From Marinomonas spartinae (GTDB lineage: Bacteria; Pseudomonadota; Gammaproteobacteria; Pseudomonadales; Marinomonadaceae): a stretch of 64,000 nucleotides of DNA. A program made the position numbers and the translations under genes. Of the stretch, positions 15,914 to 24,646 are shown piece by piece (position 1 is the stretch's first letter; each line of letters begins with the position of its first letter). Where the stretch lies: NCBI RefSeq assembly GCF_900089775.1, contig NZ_FLOB01000001.1, positions 682,001 to 746,000 of the forward strand, in the 5' to 3' direction. Under the pieces are notes generated by a model, which was given only the letters and a program-made list of their open reading frames with translations, was not told where the DNA came from and made no database searches.

Positions 15914-16720
15914 ATGGAGCAGGATTTGATTAAACCATTAGAAGCGCTGACGAAGAGCGATTGCCAAGCTGTTCGCTATATTCTCACCGATGTGGACGAT
16001 ACCTTGACCTGGGAAGGACGCTTGCCAACGGACAGTTTGGTTGCATTAGAGCAGTTAGCCTCTAGAGGCTTGACGGTTATTCCTGTTACAGGAGGGTGTG
16101 CCGGTTGGTCTGATATGATGGCACGAACTTGGCCCGTGGCTGGGGTGATTAGCGAAGGGGGTGGGGTCTTTATCCACAAAGAGAATTCAAGCTCATTAAC
16201 CTATCAGTTCTGGCAGGATGAAGCTTTGATGACGACACAAAAAACAGAAATGCTTGCCATCGTGACGTTGGTTCTAGACCGTTTTCCTGCGCTACGCCTT
16301 GCTCGTGATCAAGCCTATCGCTTAACGGACGTCGCCATCGACTTTGCACAAGATGTGAGGCCACCAGCTATCGAAGCGAAAGAAGCCTGTTTATTGGCAT
16401 TGAAAGAGCTTGGACTAAATGCGAAAGCCAGCTCTATTCATATTAATGTCAGTGGGGAAGGCTATGATAAATTTGCCATGGCCAAGCGCGTATTGAACCA
16501 TGTTTATGGCTTGGGTGATGAGGGCTTTGCTGCTCAAGTTATGTATGTAGGAGATGCACCCAACGATGAAAGCATGTTCGAGCGTTTTCCCCTAAGTGTT
16601 GGGGTGGCGAATATTGCCGAACATCTTCCTAGCATGGCTTATGTTCCGCGTTTTCAAACGAATTTCCCCGGAGGATTCGGTTTTGCTGAGCTGACTCAGC
16701 ATTTATTATCCTTGCGCTAG
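15914..16720 (+). CDS. HAD-IIB family phosphatase in the ugp operon
   Basis: A 268-residue HAD hydrolase. It has motif I DVDDTLTWEG with the nucleophile and acid/base Asp residues, motif II VTGG, motif III lysine in GYDKFAMAK, and motif IV GDAPNDESMF, with a Cof-type cap between. Relatives act on sugar or polyol phosphates such as mannosyl-3-phosphoglycerate or sucrose 6-phosphate. Its place three bases after ugpQ suggests it removes phosphate from a product of the operon, perhaps glycerol 3-phosphate or a headgroup phosphate. The substrate is not shown by the sequence. Confidence 0.85.
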   Translation: MEQDLIKPLEALTKSDCQAVRYILTDVDDTLTWEGRLPTDSLVALEQLASRGLTVIPVTGGCAGWSDMMARTWPVAGVISEGGGVFIHKENSSSLTYQFWQDEALMTTQKTEMLAIVTLVLDRFPALRLARDQAYRLTDVAIDFAQDVRPPAIEAKEACLLALKELGLNAKASSIHINVSGEGYDKFAMAKRVLNHVYGLGDEGFAAQVMYVGDAPNDESMFERFPLSVGVANIAEHLPSMAYVPRFQTNFPGGFGFAELTQHLLSLR

Positions 16721-16888
16721 CGCTGTTTTTTCAAGGTGAATAGTCAGTTTGTTGTATGAAGCTTCAGCTTGTTGAAACGAAAAATCAAACATATGCGTTT
16801 CCTATATCTTAGAGTGATTCTTCATGTTATATAGTCGCCGCGTTTCGCGCATTTATAAAAGAATCATTTATGTGTATAGGGAGTTGCC

Positions 16889-17284
16889 ATGCGTTTATAT
16901 ATACCTGTTGTTTTGGCTACATGTTGTCTTGTTATTCCACAAGTTTACGCACAAGATGCGCAACCTGCTGGAACAAAATCGACTCCTGAAGTCAAAAAAG
17001 AAACCATCCACAAGGCGGTTAGCTCTACATCAAAAGAGAAAACTGTTCATAAGCTGGTTGCTAAGAAACATCATAGCAAAGAAGTACTAGCTGCTCAAAA
17101 AGATCTGTTGACGTTGGGTTATAAAGAAGTTGGTCATGCAGATGGACTAATGGGCCGCAAAACAATGGCGGCTGTAAAACAGTTCCAAAAAGACCATCAT
17201 TTAAAAATGACGGGCCATGTTAACAAGGCACTTGTGCACGAGTTAGCACACGCTGTTCATCTTAAAGCGAAAAAAGTAAGCTGA
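16889..17284 (+). CDS. Secreted peptidoglycan-binding domain protein, Lys-rich
   Basis: 131 residues: signal peptide (about 1-22, ending VYA-QDA), a low-complexity Lys/Thr/Ser linker (23-68), and a PG_binding_1 domain (about 69-120) with AAQKDLLTLGY, DGLMGRKTMAAVKQFQ and a TGHVN turn. It should bind the cell wall in the periplasm. Many genes of this kind belong to envelope stress responses. A protein of similar design, also Lys-rich after its signal peptide, begins at the far right of the window (63791). Confidence 0.85.
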   Translation: MRLYIPVVLATCCLVIPQVYAQDAQPAGTKSTPEVKKETIHKAVSSTSKEKTVHKLVAKKHHSKEVLAAQKDLLTLGYKEVGHADGLMGRKTMAAVKQFQKDHHLKMTGHVNKALVHELAHAVHLKAKKVS

Positions 17285-17311
17285 TAAACGGATGCTCTAA
17301 TCTGATGTTTG

Positions 17312-18250
17312 TCAATGTGCTTCCTCCTTACTAAAGGGGGAAGCTATGGCAATAGCCACCCCTCCTAATACCAAGCCGATAAAAATGTTAAACAAGACAC
17401 CTAGGGTGCCAGTTAAAAAAGAAGAAGATAGTGCGTGGCTAGAGGAAATCGCATGTTCAATACCATGTAATAGAGGTAACCCGTGAACAAATATCCCCCC
17501 ACCAACTAAAAACATTGCTACCGTTCCTACCACCGTTAATAATCTAATAAGCCAAGGGGCGCTTTGTAAAATCACATTTCCTGTGGTTTTAACAAGAGTG
17601 TGTTTGGATTTAAACAATGCGAGACCAATATCATCTAACCGCACAATTAGGCCCACCAAAGCGTAGACCCCAACCGTCACCACAAACGCAATAACGCTAA
17701 CCACGAGTGCTTGAATTAAAATACTCTGATTTTCTACTGTGCCTAGCGCGATGACAATGATTTCTGCAGACAAGACAAAGTCTGTACGAATAGCTCCCTT
17801 TACTTTGATCTTTTCCTGTTTTTTTAGTGCTTCTTCGTCTAACTTGGGCTCGGTTTGTTTGATTTGTGCTGTAAGGCGACTCACGACGGATTGCTGGTGG
17901 GTTTTCTTGTGGTGGCGTTGTTTAATGCTGTGCAGCACTTTTTCTGCCCCTTCATAACACAGGTACAGTCCACCCAGCATGAGTATGGGCTGAATCAGCC
18001 AAGGTAGAAAAGCACTGACTGCTATAGCTAGAGGCACCAAGATGGCTTTGTTAACTAATGAGCCTTTTGCGACGGCCCACACCACAGGCAGTTCTCTGTC
18101 TGCGCTAAAGCCTGACACCTGCTCCGCATTGAGGGCGAGATCATCCCCTAATACTCCAACGGTTTTTTTTGCCGCCACCTTTGATAGCACAGCGATGTCG
18201 TCGAGTAACGTGGTGATGTCATCAAGTAGAGCCAGTAATCCTATCGACAT
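17312..18250 (-). CDS. DUF808 family inner-membrane protein (YedI-like)
   Basis: A 312-residue protein starting MSIGLLALLDDITTLLDDIA. It is followed by the conserved KTVGVLGDDLALNAEQV segment and about seven hydrophobic helices, as in E. coli YedI. The function of the family is unknown. It is convergent with the peptidoglycan-binding gene, with only 27 bp between the stops. Confidence 0.88.
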   Translation of the reverse strand: MSIGLLALLDDITTLLDDIAVLSKVAAKKTVGVLGDDLALNAEQVSGFSADRELPVVWAVAKGSLVNKAILVPLAIAVSAFLPWLIQPILMLGGLYLCYEGAEKVLHSIKQRHHKKTHQQSVVSRLTAQIKQTEPKLDEEALKKQEKIKVKGAIRTDFVLSAEIIVIALGTVENQSILIQALVVSVIAFVVTVGVYALVGLIVRLDDIGLALFKSKHTLVKTTGNVILQSAPWLIRLLTVVGTVAMFLVGGGIFVHGLPLLHGIEHAISSSHALSSSFLTGTLGVLFNIFIGLVLGGVAIAIASPFSKEEAH

Positions 18251-18519
18251 AACAGATCATCCATCTGGTTTTGAATCTTGGCGTATTGTGCGTGAAAGCG
18301 CGAATAAAGCCAAACTCTGTGTCTTATTGTTCTGTGTTTTTGTATGTTCAGTCCCTCTTTTAAGTTGCGCTCGACTGTGCCTTGCGCGTTTTGGGCTGGA
18401 CTTCGTCTATTTCTATGATGGCGCTGTGAAAGACGAGCTTCGCAGGGTAAACTTTGCGCAGTTTTTGTCGTTATGACGATAAGTTATGTTTCTAAAGTCT
18501 GTTTAGCAAAGGGGTTGTT

Positions 18520-19713
18520 ATGTCTACTACTTGTCGTATTTGGCGTCGTTTGCAGGTGCCAGATCCGGTTCGCATACACCGTTATGAAAGCTTGCCGGAA
18601 CAGGGACCAAAAGTCTTGTTTTTTAGTGGCGGCTCAGCGTTTAACAAAGCCAGTCGTGAGCTAAAGAAATTTACCCATCACTCCATTCACTTGGTAACAC
18701 CATTTGATTCGGGTGGCAGTTCCGCTCGTTTGCGTGCTGAATTTGACATGCCTGCGGTGGGGGATTTACGCAGTCGTCTGATGGCGTTAGCGGATGAAAC
18801 GGTGATGGGGCAGCCGGATGTGTATGCGCTATTTACCCATCGTTTTGCGCAAACGGATAGCCTTGACGTGTTAGCCGAGCAGTTACAACAATTGGTGGAT
18901 GGTCATCATCCCTTGATTGAGCCGATTCCCAATCCCATGCGTGCTTTAATCCAGACGCAGCTAGCGGTTACGCAAGCGAAAATTAGCCCTGAGTTTGATT
19001 TGCGCGGGGCGAGTATTGGTAATCTGATTATTGCGGGTGGCTATCTGAATAATCAGCAACAGTTAGATCCTATCGTGTTTTTATTCTCACGAATTGTAAA
19101 AACCTTAGGAGAAGTGAAAACCATCTTAGATTCTCCCTTTCACCTTGGAGTGGAGCTAGAAGATGGCAGTGTCATTTTAGGGCAACACAAGATAACGGGT
19201 AAGGAACATGCCCATTTGGCCAGTCCGATTAAACATATTTGGTTAAATAAAGGCTTGCGAGGAGTGGTGCCGATTAATCGTCAAATTGCTGATGATCGAC
19301 GTAATATGATCGCCACAGCGGATCTAATTTGTTATCCACCGGGTAGTTTTTACAGTAGTTTGTTGGCAAATTTATTACCAAAAGGGGTCGGACTTTCCAT
19401 CTACGGTAACCCCAATCCTAAGGTATACATTCCCAATTTAGGCGTTGATCCAGAGCAAATAGGTTTGTCTTTAATGGGGCAAGTGGAGCGTTTAATGTCT
19501 GTGATTCAGCAAGATTGCGATGCCGAGTCTGCCGGCAATGGGTTTTCTGTTTTAGATTACCTTCTGCTTGATGATAACTATTATTATGGGACTCTTGATA
19601 TTGAAAAACTATCCGAACTTGGTATTCAGGTAATCAAAACCCCTTTGATTCGACATAAGATGGACCGCTATGACGAGGTACTCATCGTGAAGGCGCTCCT
19701 GTCATTAACTTGA
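18520..19713 (+). CDS. CofD/YvcK-like protein
   Basis: The 397-residue protein has the fold signatures of the CofD/YvcK group. These are a Rossmann-like start VLFFSGGSAF, the TPFDSGGSSARLR loop, RGASIGNLIIAGGYL in the middle, and ADLICYPPGSFYSSLLANLLP near the end. CofD makes coenzyme F420; YvcK is a UDP-sugar-binding morphology factor. F420 genes are absent nearby, and the length is greater than either. Some long CofD-like proteins belong to the so-called GAK gene set with an ATP-grasp partner; a RimK-type ATP-grasp lies 2.3 kb away but is not adjacent. I leave the function open. The ATG has AAAGGGG upstream. Confidence 0.75.
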   Translation: MSTTCRIWRRLQVPDPVRIHRYESLPEQGPKVLFFSGGSAFNKASRELKKFTHHSIHLVTPFDSGGSSARLRAEFDMPAVGDLRSRLMALADETVMGQPDVYALFTHRFAQTDSLDVLAEQLQQLVDGHHPLIEPIPNPMRALIQTQLAVTQAKISPEFDLRGASIGNLIIAGGYLNNQQQLDPIVFLFSRIVKTLGEVKTILDSPFHLGVELEDGSVILGQHKITGKEHAHLASPIKHIWLNKGLRGVVPINRQIADDRRNMIATADLICYPPGSFYSSLLANLLPKGVGLSIYGNPNPKVYIPNLGVDPEQIGLSLMGQVERLMSVIQQDCDAESAGNGFSVLDYLLLDDNYYYGTLDIEKLSELGIQVIKTPLIRHKMDRYDEVLIVKALLSLT

Positions 19714-19888
19714 TCTTATTAACATAACTCCACTATATTCGCGTGCCGATTGAGCTAAAATTATAAGTCATGTATTGATAGGTCGTTAATTTAATATCAA
19801 ACAAGTATGGATTATCTACGTTGTGAAGATTGCTTTATAAGATTGTTTTTATACTTGAATGATATGGACTTCCAGGAAGAATGTATTA

Positions 19889-20899
19889 ATGAGTACCCGT
19901 GTACTGATATGTGATGACTCAAGCATCGCAAGACGACAACTTGCTAAGGCCTTACCCGTTGATTGGGATATCCAGGTAGACTACGCAGAGAATGGACAGG
20001 AAGCACTGGATATTATCGCTTCAAGACCCATTGATGTGCTTTTTCTCGATTTGAATATGCCGGTCAAAGATGGCTATCAAACCCTTGAAGCTCTGCAGCA
20101 TGTGCCTCAAGCTCCTCATGTCTTTGTTGTGTCTGGTGATGTACAGCCAAAGGCCGTGCAAAGAGTCAAAGAGTTAGGGGCAAGTGAATTCCATAAAAAG
20201 CCCATTAGGCCTGAAGTCATGCGTCAGTCTTTATTGGCGCTAAACCTAATGGTCAGTGACGAAACAGCTGCACGGCACTCTATCCCTAGCGACTTTGATT
20301 TAGATAACTTTTCTGTTTCGGACTGTCTGCAAGAAGTGTCAAATGTAGCAATGGGGCGTGCGGCGAGTGTGTTGGCGGATATGCTTAATGTTTTTATCAA
20401 GTTACCCGTTCCTTCTGTTCACATTCTCGAAGTTAGCGAGTTGCAGATGGCACTTGATTATACTAACCGAGGAGCGAGTTTTTCTGCGGTATCACAAGGC
20501 TTTGTTGGGGCTGGTGTGGCGCTGGAAGCTTTGTTGATTTTTAACGATGCCAGTTTTTCGGACATGGCAAAGTTGCTTGGTGCTTCCGGTAACCTTGAGA
20601 ATACAAAAGAAATTGAGCTTCTAATGGACGTCGCGTCAGTGTTGGTCGGGCCCTATATGGATGCGCTGGGTAAGCAGATGGACATCGACTTTAGTTATGG
20701 GCATCCCTCTTTACTTGGTCAGCATGTTAAAATGGATAGCTTGATTAGCGCAAAAAAAGCCCAGTGGAAGCGTACGTTAACAGTAGAAATTGTCTACGAA
20801 GTGGAGAATTACAATATTTGCTGTGACTTGCTGTTGCTATTTACCGAAGACTCGGTACCGGTTTTAGAAAAACGTTTGTCTTATTTGGTTGAGGATTGA
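19889..20899 (+). CDS. Response regulator with CheC-like phosphatase domain
   Basis: 336 residues. The receiver domain (1-125) has CDDSS, FLDLNMPVKDG with the phospho-Asp, and a KKP lysine. A CheC-like domain (about 145-336) carries one full active-site motif, D-CLQ-E-VS-N followed 23 residues later by Pro. The second motif near MDVASVL is degenerate. CheC-type enzymes dephosphorylate CheY-P, so this is a receiver fused to a possible phosphatase for itself or another receiver. The start at 19889 follows AGGAAG. The next gene, a diguanylate cyclase, starts at the base after its stop codon. Confidence 0.88.
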   Translation: MSTRVLICDDSSIARRQLAKALPVDWDIQVDYAENGQEALDIIASRPIDVLFLDLNMPVKDGYQTLEALQHVPQAPHVFVVSGDVQPKAVQRVKELGASEFHKKPIRPEVMRQSLLALNLMVSDETAARHSIPSDFDLDNFSVSDCLQEVSNVAMGRAASVLADMLNVFIKLPVPSVHILEVSELQMALDYTNRGASFSAVSQGFVGAGVALEALLIFNDASFSDMAKLLGASGNLENTKEIELLMDVASVLVGPYMDALGKQMDIDFSYGHPSLLGQHVKMDSLISAKKAQWKRTLTVEIVYEVENYNICCDLLLLFTEDSVPVLEKRLSYLVED

Positions 20900-21865
20900 G
20901 TGAGTATGCAACGTCATGCAGAAGAGATAATGGAGCTGCACTGGTTATTTGATATGCTCAATCACATTGATCTTGGTCTTGTTGTGATCAATAAGCAATA
21001 TCAAATAACACTGTGGAACAGCTTTATGGAAAACCATAGTGGAAAAAGTTCTACCGCCGCTAAGGGACAGGATTTTTTTGAACTCTTTCCTTCCATCGAT
21101 AAAGCGTGGTTGAAACGTAAAATCGATAACGTATTTGGCTTGCGCACGTCTGTTTTTATCTCTTGGGAACAATGTCCGCATTTGTTTCCTTTTAAAAGCT
21201 ACCGTCCTATTACTGGGCTGGCTGAAAAAATGTACCAAAATATCACGTTACGCCCGTTAACGAATGCAGATGGTACATTAGAACATGCGTGTATTGCGGT
21301 TTATGATGTGACGGATGCGGCGAGTAATAGAGTGGCGCTGTCGTCTGCGAACCGTCAGTTGGAGCTGCTAAGTAAGATTGATCCATTAACTGAGTTAAAC
21401 AATCGCAGTGGCTTGGAAAAGGCGCTGGAACTGACCTTTAGTTCATTCTTGAAAAAAGGCACGGGGCCACACTCTTTGGTAATGATCGATTTGGATCGCT
21501 TTAAGGATGTTAATGATCAGCATGGGCACTTGGTAGGTGACCAAGTTCTTAAGGAGATTGCCGCCGAAATGATTGCCTCCACACGACGGGGGGATTTTGT
21601 GGCACGCTATGGTGGCGAAGAGTTTATCATGCTGCTGCCCAATACCGACCAACAGAGTGCCAAGTCCTTTTGTGAGAAATTACGTGAACGAATCGCTACG
21701 CGAGTGTTTGAAACCAAATCGGCAAGCCTTAAGGTCACAATTAGTTTGGGAATTGCTGAGCTGAATGAAAAAGATGGTAGCGCTTTTGCTTGGCTAAATC
21801 GGGCGGATCAGGCTTTGTATCAATCCAAAAAAGCGGGTCGCAACCAGTCCACAATATCCGCTTGA
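20900..21865 (+). CDS. PAS-GGDEF diguanylate cyclase
   Basis: 321 residues. An N-terminal PAS domain (about 10-135, with NHIDLGLVVINKQYQITLWN) is followed by a GGDEF domain with the active GGEEF site in RYGGEEFIML. The product-inhibition motif R-R-G-D lies exactly five residues before it. It should make c-di-GMP from two GTP and be feedback-inhibited. GTG directly abuts the stop of the REC-CheC gene, with GAGGA five bases before; the two are a coupled operon, and the partner likely controls the cyclase. There are no membrane helices. Confidence 0.93.
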   Translation: MSMQRHAEEIMELHWLFDMLNHIDLGLVVINKQYQITLWNSFMENHSGKSSTAAKGQDFFELFPSIDKAWLKRKIDNVFGLRTSVFISWEQCPHLFPFKSYRPITGLAEKMYQNITLRPLTNADGTLEHACIAVYDVTDAASNRVALSSANRQLELLSKIDPLTELNNRSGLEKALELTFSSFLKKGTGPHSLVMIDLDRFKDVNDQHGHLVGDQVLKEIAAEMIASTRRGDFVARYGGEEFIMLLPNTDQQSAKSFCEKLRERIATRVFETKSASLKVTISLGIAELNEKDGSAFAWLNRADQALYQSKKAGRNQSTISA

Positions 21866-21946
21866 TGTGTGCCTTTGCCTACATAGAGCTTGTATTGGCC
21901 TAAAATAGAATTTCAATTTCACTCTAAGTGTTTACAGAAAATCTTG

Positions 21947-21971
21947 TGCCCATCAAGCTGTTTGATGGGCA
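21947..21971. terminator. Convergent-gene hairpin after the cyclase and rimK-like genes
   Basis: TGCCCATCAA and TTGATGGGCA form a perfect 10-bp stem with a 5-nt loop, between the convergent stops at 21865 and 21978. T-runs are weak on both sides. Confidence 0.55.
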
Positions 21972-21977
21972 CCGTGT

Positions 21978-23363
21978 TTACTCGCTGGTGATGCGCAACT
22001 GCTTTTCGATTGCCATGATCATCTTGACGGCAATGTCTTCGTTAGCCGCTGTTTCGATACCTTGCAGGCCTGGAGAAGAATTGACTTCTAGTACTAAGGG
22101 GCCTTTGTTTGAACGAATGAGGTCGACGCCCGCTACCTTTAAATCCATGGCTTTGGCCGCTTTAATGGCTAGGCGCTTTTCTTCTGCTGTAACTTTAATG
22201 AGCTCGGCTCGCCCACCTAGATGAATATTGGCACGAAACTCGCCAACAGCGGCGATACGTTGAATGGAGGCCACCACTTTGCCATCAATCACAAAACAGC
22301 GTAAGTCTTTTCCGCTGGCTTCCTTGATAAACTCCTGAACCAAAATGTTGGCATTGAGGCTCTTAAACGCATTGATGACGCTGTCGGCAGCTTTGCGGGT
22401 TTCTGCTAGAACAACACCTTTGCCTTGTGTTCCCTCCAGTAATTTGACGATTAACGGGGCTCCGCCGACCATATTGATTAGGTCGTCAGTATCGAGTGGC
22501 GAGTTAGCAAAGCCTGTAGTGGGGATCTGTATACCGTTGTCCAGCAATAATTGTAGAGAGCGTAGCTTGTCACGGGACTTTGTAATTGCCATGGAGGTAT
22601 TTAAGCAATACACACCGAGTGATTCGAACTGGCGTAATAAGGTACATGCGTAGAAGGTTTTGCTAGGGCGAATGCGTGGGATGATGGCGTCTAAATCATT
22701 TAATAGACGACCACCACGGTAATGAATTTCCGGTGTGGTGGCATCGAGCTTCATATAACAATTTTTAATGTTTAAAAATTGAATTTCGTGACCACGAGAT
22801 TCGGCCGCTTCAATAATGCGGCGGTTGCTGTACAAGTCTGGATTGCTTGCCAGTAAGCCAATTTTTAATCCCTCAGTACGCATTTCAGGGGCTTTATATA
22901 AGTTCGCTAAATCGTTTTGACAGCAGTCACCTAATAAGCAAGAACCTTCAGGGTCGACTAGAATTCGGCCGTTCATAGCCTCACGTCCCAACAGCATACG
23001 ATAGCCCATGCTGTCGCGATCGGTGAGCGTGACTTCGATTGTCCAAGATTTTTCACCAATGGCTAAAGGGACTCGGATAACAGGACGTTTTTCCTTGTCG
23101 CCACTGGAACTTTTAACGACACGATGGTCGATAATTGGCGCTTCACACTGCACGGTAATTTTGCGGTTTTCCTGTAGAGGGTGCACTTCAAAGCTGGCCC
23201 ATTGGACGCCGTCGCGAGTGAAAAAATGAATGTTGATCGCGTGAAGAGACGAGGTTTTTGCTCCAGAATCGATACGGGCTTTTACCGCAGGGATATTGAT
23301 AGATGGAAAGGCGCACCATTCCTCACTACCGATGACCATTTTGGGTTCATTAAATTGATTCAT
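21978..23363 (-). CDS. rimK: RimB-RimK fusion: retropepsin-like domain plus ATP-grasp glutamate ligase
   Basis: 461 residues. The N-terminal ~145 residues match the PF05618/RimB family of retropepsin-like proteases, with the aspartyl motif [14 protein letters not shown] and MLLGREAM. The C-terminal ~300 residues are RimK, with [14 protein letters not shown], the ATP-grasp lysine in [17 protein letters not shown], and the metal ligands in [14 protein letters not shown]. RimK adds glutamates to the C-terminus of ribosomal protein S6, and RimB trims such tails. Here writer and eraser are one chain. It stands alone, divergent from the mutarotase gene. Confidence 0.88.
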   Translation of the reverse strand: MNQFNEPKMVIGSEEWCAFPSINIPAVKARIDSGAKTSSLHAINIHFFTRDGVQWASFEVHPLQENRKITVQCEAPIIDHRVVKSSSGDKEKRPVIRVPLAIGEKSWTIEVTLTDRDSMGYRMLLGREAMNGRILVDPEGSCLLGDCCQNDLANLYKAPEMRTEGLKIGLLASNPDLYSNRRIIEAAESRGHEIQFLNIKNCYMKLDATTPEIHYRGGRLLNDLDAIIPRIRPSKTFYACTLLRQFESLGVYCLNTSMAITKSRDKLRSLQLLLDNGIQIPTTGFANSPLDTDDLINMVGGAPLIVKLLEGTQGKGVVLAETRKAADSVINAFKSLNANILVQEFIKEASGKDLRCFVIDGKVVASIQRIAAVGEFRANIHLGGRAELIKVTAEEKRLAIKAAKAMDLKVAGVDLIRSNKGPLVLEVNSSPGLQGIETAANEDIAVKMIMAIEKQLRITSE

Positions 23364-23404
23364 TAATAAAACTCTTCATCGATTAACCGATTAGACCAAA
23401 AAAT

Positions 23405-23434
23405 TAGGCGTTTTTTCGTCATAAAAAACGCCTA
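23405..23434. other. Perfect 12-bp inverted repeat in the rimK / mutarotase divergent promoter region
   Basis: TAGGCGTTTTTT and AAAAAACGCCTA pair around CGTCAT, 42 bp upstream of the rimK-like start and 154 bp upstream of the mutarotase start. It may be an operator or a leader hairpin. It lacks a T-run beyond the stem, so it is not a classical terminator. Confidence 0.6.
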
Positions 23435-23587
23435 TCGTTAGGCTGGTTTATAGCTTAAAACGGCCTTGAGGTTAAGTCTTAATTCCATAAACTTTTACAA
23501 GCAAAATAGTCGCCATAAGTGTAGGCTATTGTAATCGTCTACTGTCAGGATACTATGTGCATACTGGATTATCTAATGGAGTCATGA

Positions 23588-24502
23588 ATGAATGGCCAAC
23601 TAATACAAGAGTTGGAAGCGCTGGGTGGGGATTTATTGCCCGCAAGCCTTAGAGAGTGTGATGAAATTGTTATCGATCAGCCTGAATACCATGCTCGAAT
23701 TGCGTTGTGGGGCGGTCATTTAGTGAGTTTTGTGCCAACTGGCCAGAAGGATCTTTTGTTTCAGTCTGCTAATCAGGGAGATCAAACGCGTTTCGGCCGC
23801 CGTCATTTTGGGGTGCCTGTTTGTTGGCCATGGTTTGGGGCCAATGAAAAACAACTGGATTACCCTGCCCATGGCTTGGCTCGTTACTTTCGCTGGCAAT
23901 TTTCTGAAGCCGGACGCTTCAAAAATGGCGATGTGAAAATTGTACTACGTCTTGCTTCTGAGGATCATCCTTTGCTAGAAGAAATGTGGCCTCAGGCATT
24001 TGAACTGCGTCAGGTCTTCCGCTTTACTGGCGATGGGTTCAGTATCAACTTCTCTGCGGCTAATTTATCGGATAAGTCAATGGCAGTGACAGAGGCGTTA
24101 CATACCTATTTTCATGTGGGAGACAATCGCCAAGTTCAGGTTCAAGGGTTAGATGGCGTGTCGTTTATCGATAAGCTCGACAACGGTGCTCGTAAAAAGC
24201 AGAGCGGTGTTATCACGCCATTTGAATGTCTGGACAGTGTGTATATTGATTCGCCTGATGAGTGTGTTATTGAGGATGTCAGCTTCGCTCGTAAGATTAC
24301 CCTTCGTACAGAAGGCAGCCAAAGTACTGTGCTGTGGAATCCAGGCCCTGAACTGGCTAAAAAACGCGCGGATATGGAAGACGAGGATTATCGTCACTTT
24401 GTCTGTGTGGAAACTGCCAATGCATTAAACAATGGTTATGAGATCGCCTCTGGTGAAATGCATCAGCTTAGGCTATCTGTCACTGTTGAGGCACTCAGCT
24501 AA
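23588..24502 (+). CDS. D-hexose-6-phosphate mutarotase (YeaD family)
   Basis: A 304-residue aldose-1-epimerase-fold protein. Signatures are ALWGGHLVSFVP, RRHFGVPVCWPWFGANE, PAHGLARYFRW with a catalytic-site His, EALHTYFHVGD with the second His, and WNPGPELAKKRADM. These match E. coli YeaD, which interconverts alpha and beta glucose 6-phosphate. It acts in the cytoplasm and is monocistronic, ending at a strong terminator. Confidence 0.9.
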   Translation: MNGQLIQELEALGGDLLPASLRECDEIVIDQPEYHARIALWGGHLVSFVPTGQKDLLFQSANQGDQTRFGRRHFGVPVCWPWFGANEKQLDYPAHGLARYFRWQFSEAGRFKNGDVKIVLRLASEDHPLLEEMWPQAFELRQVFRFTGDGFSINFSAANLSDKSMAVTEALHTYFHVGDNRQVQVQGLDGVSFIDKLDNGARKKQSGVITPFECLDSVYIDSPDECVIEDVSFARKITLRTEGSQSTVLWNPGPELAKKRADMEDEDYRHFVCVETANALNNGYEIASGEMHQLRLSVTVEALS

Positions 24503-24569
24503 TGGGGAACAAATAAATAAAGGTGGCTTAATGCTGCTCTTTGTATGTTGTTAAGGCGTATTGTCCCAT

Positions 24570-24610
24570 TAAAGCCCGTGGTCACCTTGTACCGCGGGCT
24601 TTTTACTTTT
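24570..24610. terminator. Bidirectional terminator between mutarotase and crc
   Basis: AAAGCCCG and CGGGCTTT form the base of a longer stem with inner GGT/ACC pairs, followed by TTTTTACTTTTT on the plus strand. It serves both convergent genes. Confidence 0.75.
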
Positions 24611-24646
24611 TAGCGACGAGTTTTATGGAAGTGAAAACGAGTCAGA

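Noticed and set aside
16824-17090. 88-residue frame overlapping the peptidoglycan-binding gene
   Set aside because: The overlapping frame has a signal peptide, a ribosome site and a known domain; this one has none.
18042-18476. Plus-strand 144-residue frame before the CofD-like gene
   Set aside because: Most of it is antisense to the DUF808 gene, and the rest is low-quality sequence without a ribosome site.
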